A stretch of DNA of 64,000 nt from Rhodocaloribacter litoris (GTDB taxonomy: Bacteria > Bacteroidota > Rhodothermia > Rhodothermales > ISCAR-4553), in contig NZ_CP076718.1 of NCBI RefSeq assembly GCF_011682235.2, positions 3,272,400-3,336,399 on the forward strand, given 5' to 3'. Below the pieces are notes generated by a model. That model was not told the DNA's origin. It was given only the letters and a program-made list of their open reading frames with translations, and ran no database searches. The translations under genes were made by a program, and so were the position numbers. Shown in pieces: positions 63,587 to 64,000 of this stretch (position 1 is the stretch's first letter; each line of letters opens with the position of its first letter).

Positions 63587-64000
63587 TCAACCCGCGAGGC
63601 GGAAGGCGAGCACGTCGGCCAGGTGGCCGTCGCCGGGGAGGAGGTACAGCCGGTCGTCGTGGAAGGCGAGGCCTTCGCGGGTGAGCAGCAGGCCCGCCGC
63701 CGTGCGCCCGGCGTCGATGCGGTGGACGAGCCGCCACCGCACCGGGTCGATCAGGTCGATCATGCCCCGGTACGGGTTCCGGTAGCCCCCGCAGAGCAGG
63801 TGCTCGGCCACGACCTGGCAGTCCTGGTAGGCCACACCGGTGGGACTGGCGACCCGTTCGAGGAGGTTGCCCGCGTGGTCCCAGACGTAGAAGTGCTTCG
63901 AGTTCCAGTCGGTGCCGTAGAGGCGGCCCTGCCCGTCGGCGGCCACCAGGCTAACATGGTGGGGGACGACGAAGCTGTGTGCGACGCGCAGGTCGTCCGG
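63587..64000 (-). CDS. Beta-propeller-like protein (partial; start outside window)
   Basis: The frame is open to the right edge and ends at 63587 on the minus strand; at least 137 residues are visible. They read 'PDDLRVAHSFVVPHHVSLVA', 'ADGQGRLYGTDWNSKHFYVWD', 'LLERVASPTGVAYQDCQVVA', 'RGMIDLIDPVRWRLVHRIDA' and 'LAFHDDRLYLLPGDG', a repeated-blade pattern like NHL or YncE-type propellers. No active-site motif or signal is seen and the N-terminus is missing. Function unknown. The 68 bp gap to phr is small, so it may lead that transcript. Confidence 0.6.
   Translation of the reverse strand, partial: PDDLRVAHSFVVPHHVSLVAADGQGRLYGTDWNSKHFYVWDHAGNLLERVASPTGVAYQDCQVVAEHLLCGGYRNPYRGMIDLIDPVRWRLVHRIDAGRTAAGLLLTREGLAFHDDRLYLLPGDGHLADVLAFRLAG

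Overview
The window reads as a piece of a high-GC Rhodothermota (Bacteroidota-like) chromosome. The evidence is inferential but consistent. Three large secreted proteins end in type IX secretion (T9SS) sorting domains, and two PorV/PorQ-family outer-membrane proteins are present. There is a TonB-dependent receptor, an lptC / OstA-like / lptB group, a SecA with long insertions, and promoters of the TTG-N20-TAnnTT type. Reading frames are dense and GC-rich, so long antisense frames occur opposite almost every gene; these were discarded. No rRNA, tRNA or CRISPR array was found.

Region 1 (1-20971) is a pectin and uronate utilisation locus on the + strand. It starts with the end of a kduD-like dehydrogenase and with kduI. 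A strong candidate promoter carrying a perfect 9+9 bp dyad operator follows. Next comes a quartet: TonB receptor, large FN3-like surface protein, PorV-family barrel, second barrel protein. Two tandem T9SS surface proteins follow, sharing a 234 bp segment with one mismatch. Then come uronate isomerase (uxaC), a multidomain pectate lyase, a GH105 unsaturated galacturonyl hydrolase, a DUF4861 protein, and one polypeptide joining a CE12-type acetylesterase to a CE8 pectin methylesterase. Together these would de-esterify pectin, cleave it, import oligomers, remove the unsaturated uronate and isomerise the products. No SusD homologue is visible.

Region 2 (20949-37267) is housekeeping: ilvA and folD (-), a four-helix-bundle gene with its own terminator, the LPS-transport genes lptC, OstA-like and an lptB with a TPR-like N-terminal extension, then tyrS, a DAHP synthase, glmS, prfA, the rpsF-rpsR-rplI ribosomal operon and dsbD.

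Region 3 (37268-46830) is more accessory. It holds a third T9SS protein, a small barrel protein, a STAS-like protein, an IS200/IS605-type element carrying only tnpB with both ends recognisable, a KAP-family P-loop NTPase, a possible 34-residue membrane microprotein, and pilB.

Region 4 (47204-64000) contains a trans-sulfuration-type PLP enzyme, a porQ-fni pair, secA, a Phd-VapC toxin-antitoxin pair, recN, an unusually long phosphohexomutase and an inositol-monophosphatase-family enzyme. A minus-strand group follows: photolyase, DUF427, free-methionine-sulfoxide reductase and a PfkB-family kinase. The window ends inside a beta-propeller-like gene on the minus strand.

The least explained parts are the SusD-less receptor quartet with its operator, the gene conversion between the tandem T9SS proteins, the TPR-LptB fusion, and the TnpB/KAP island.
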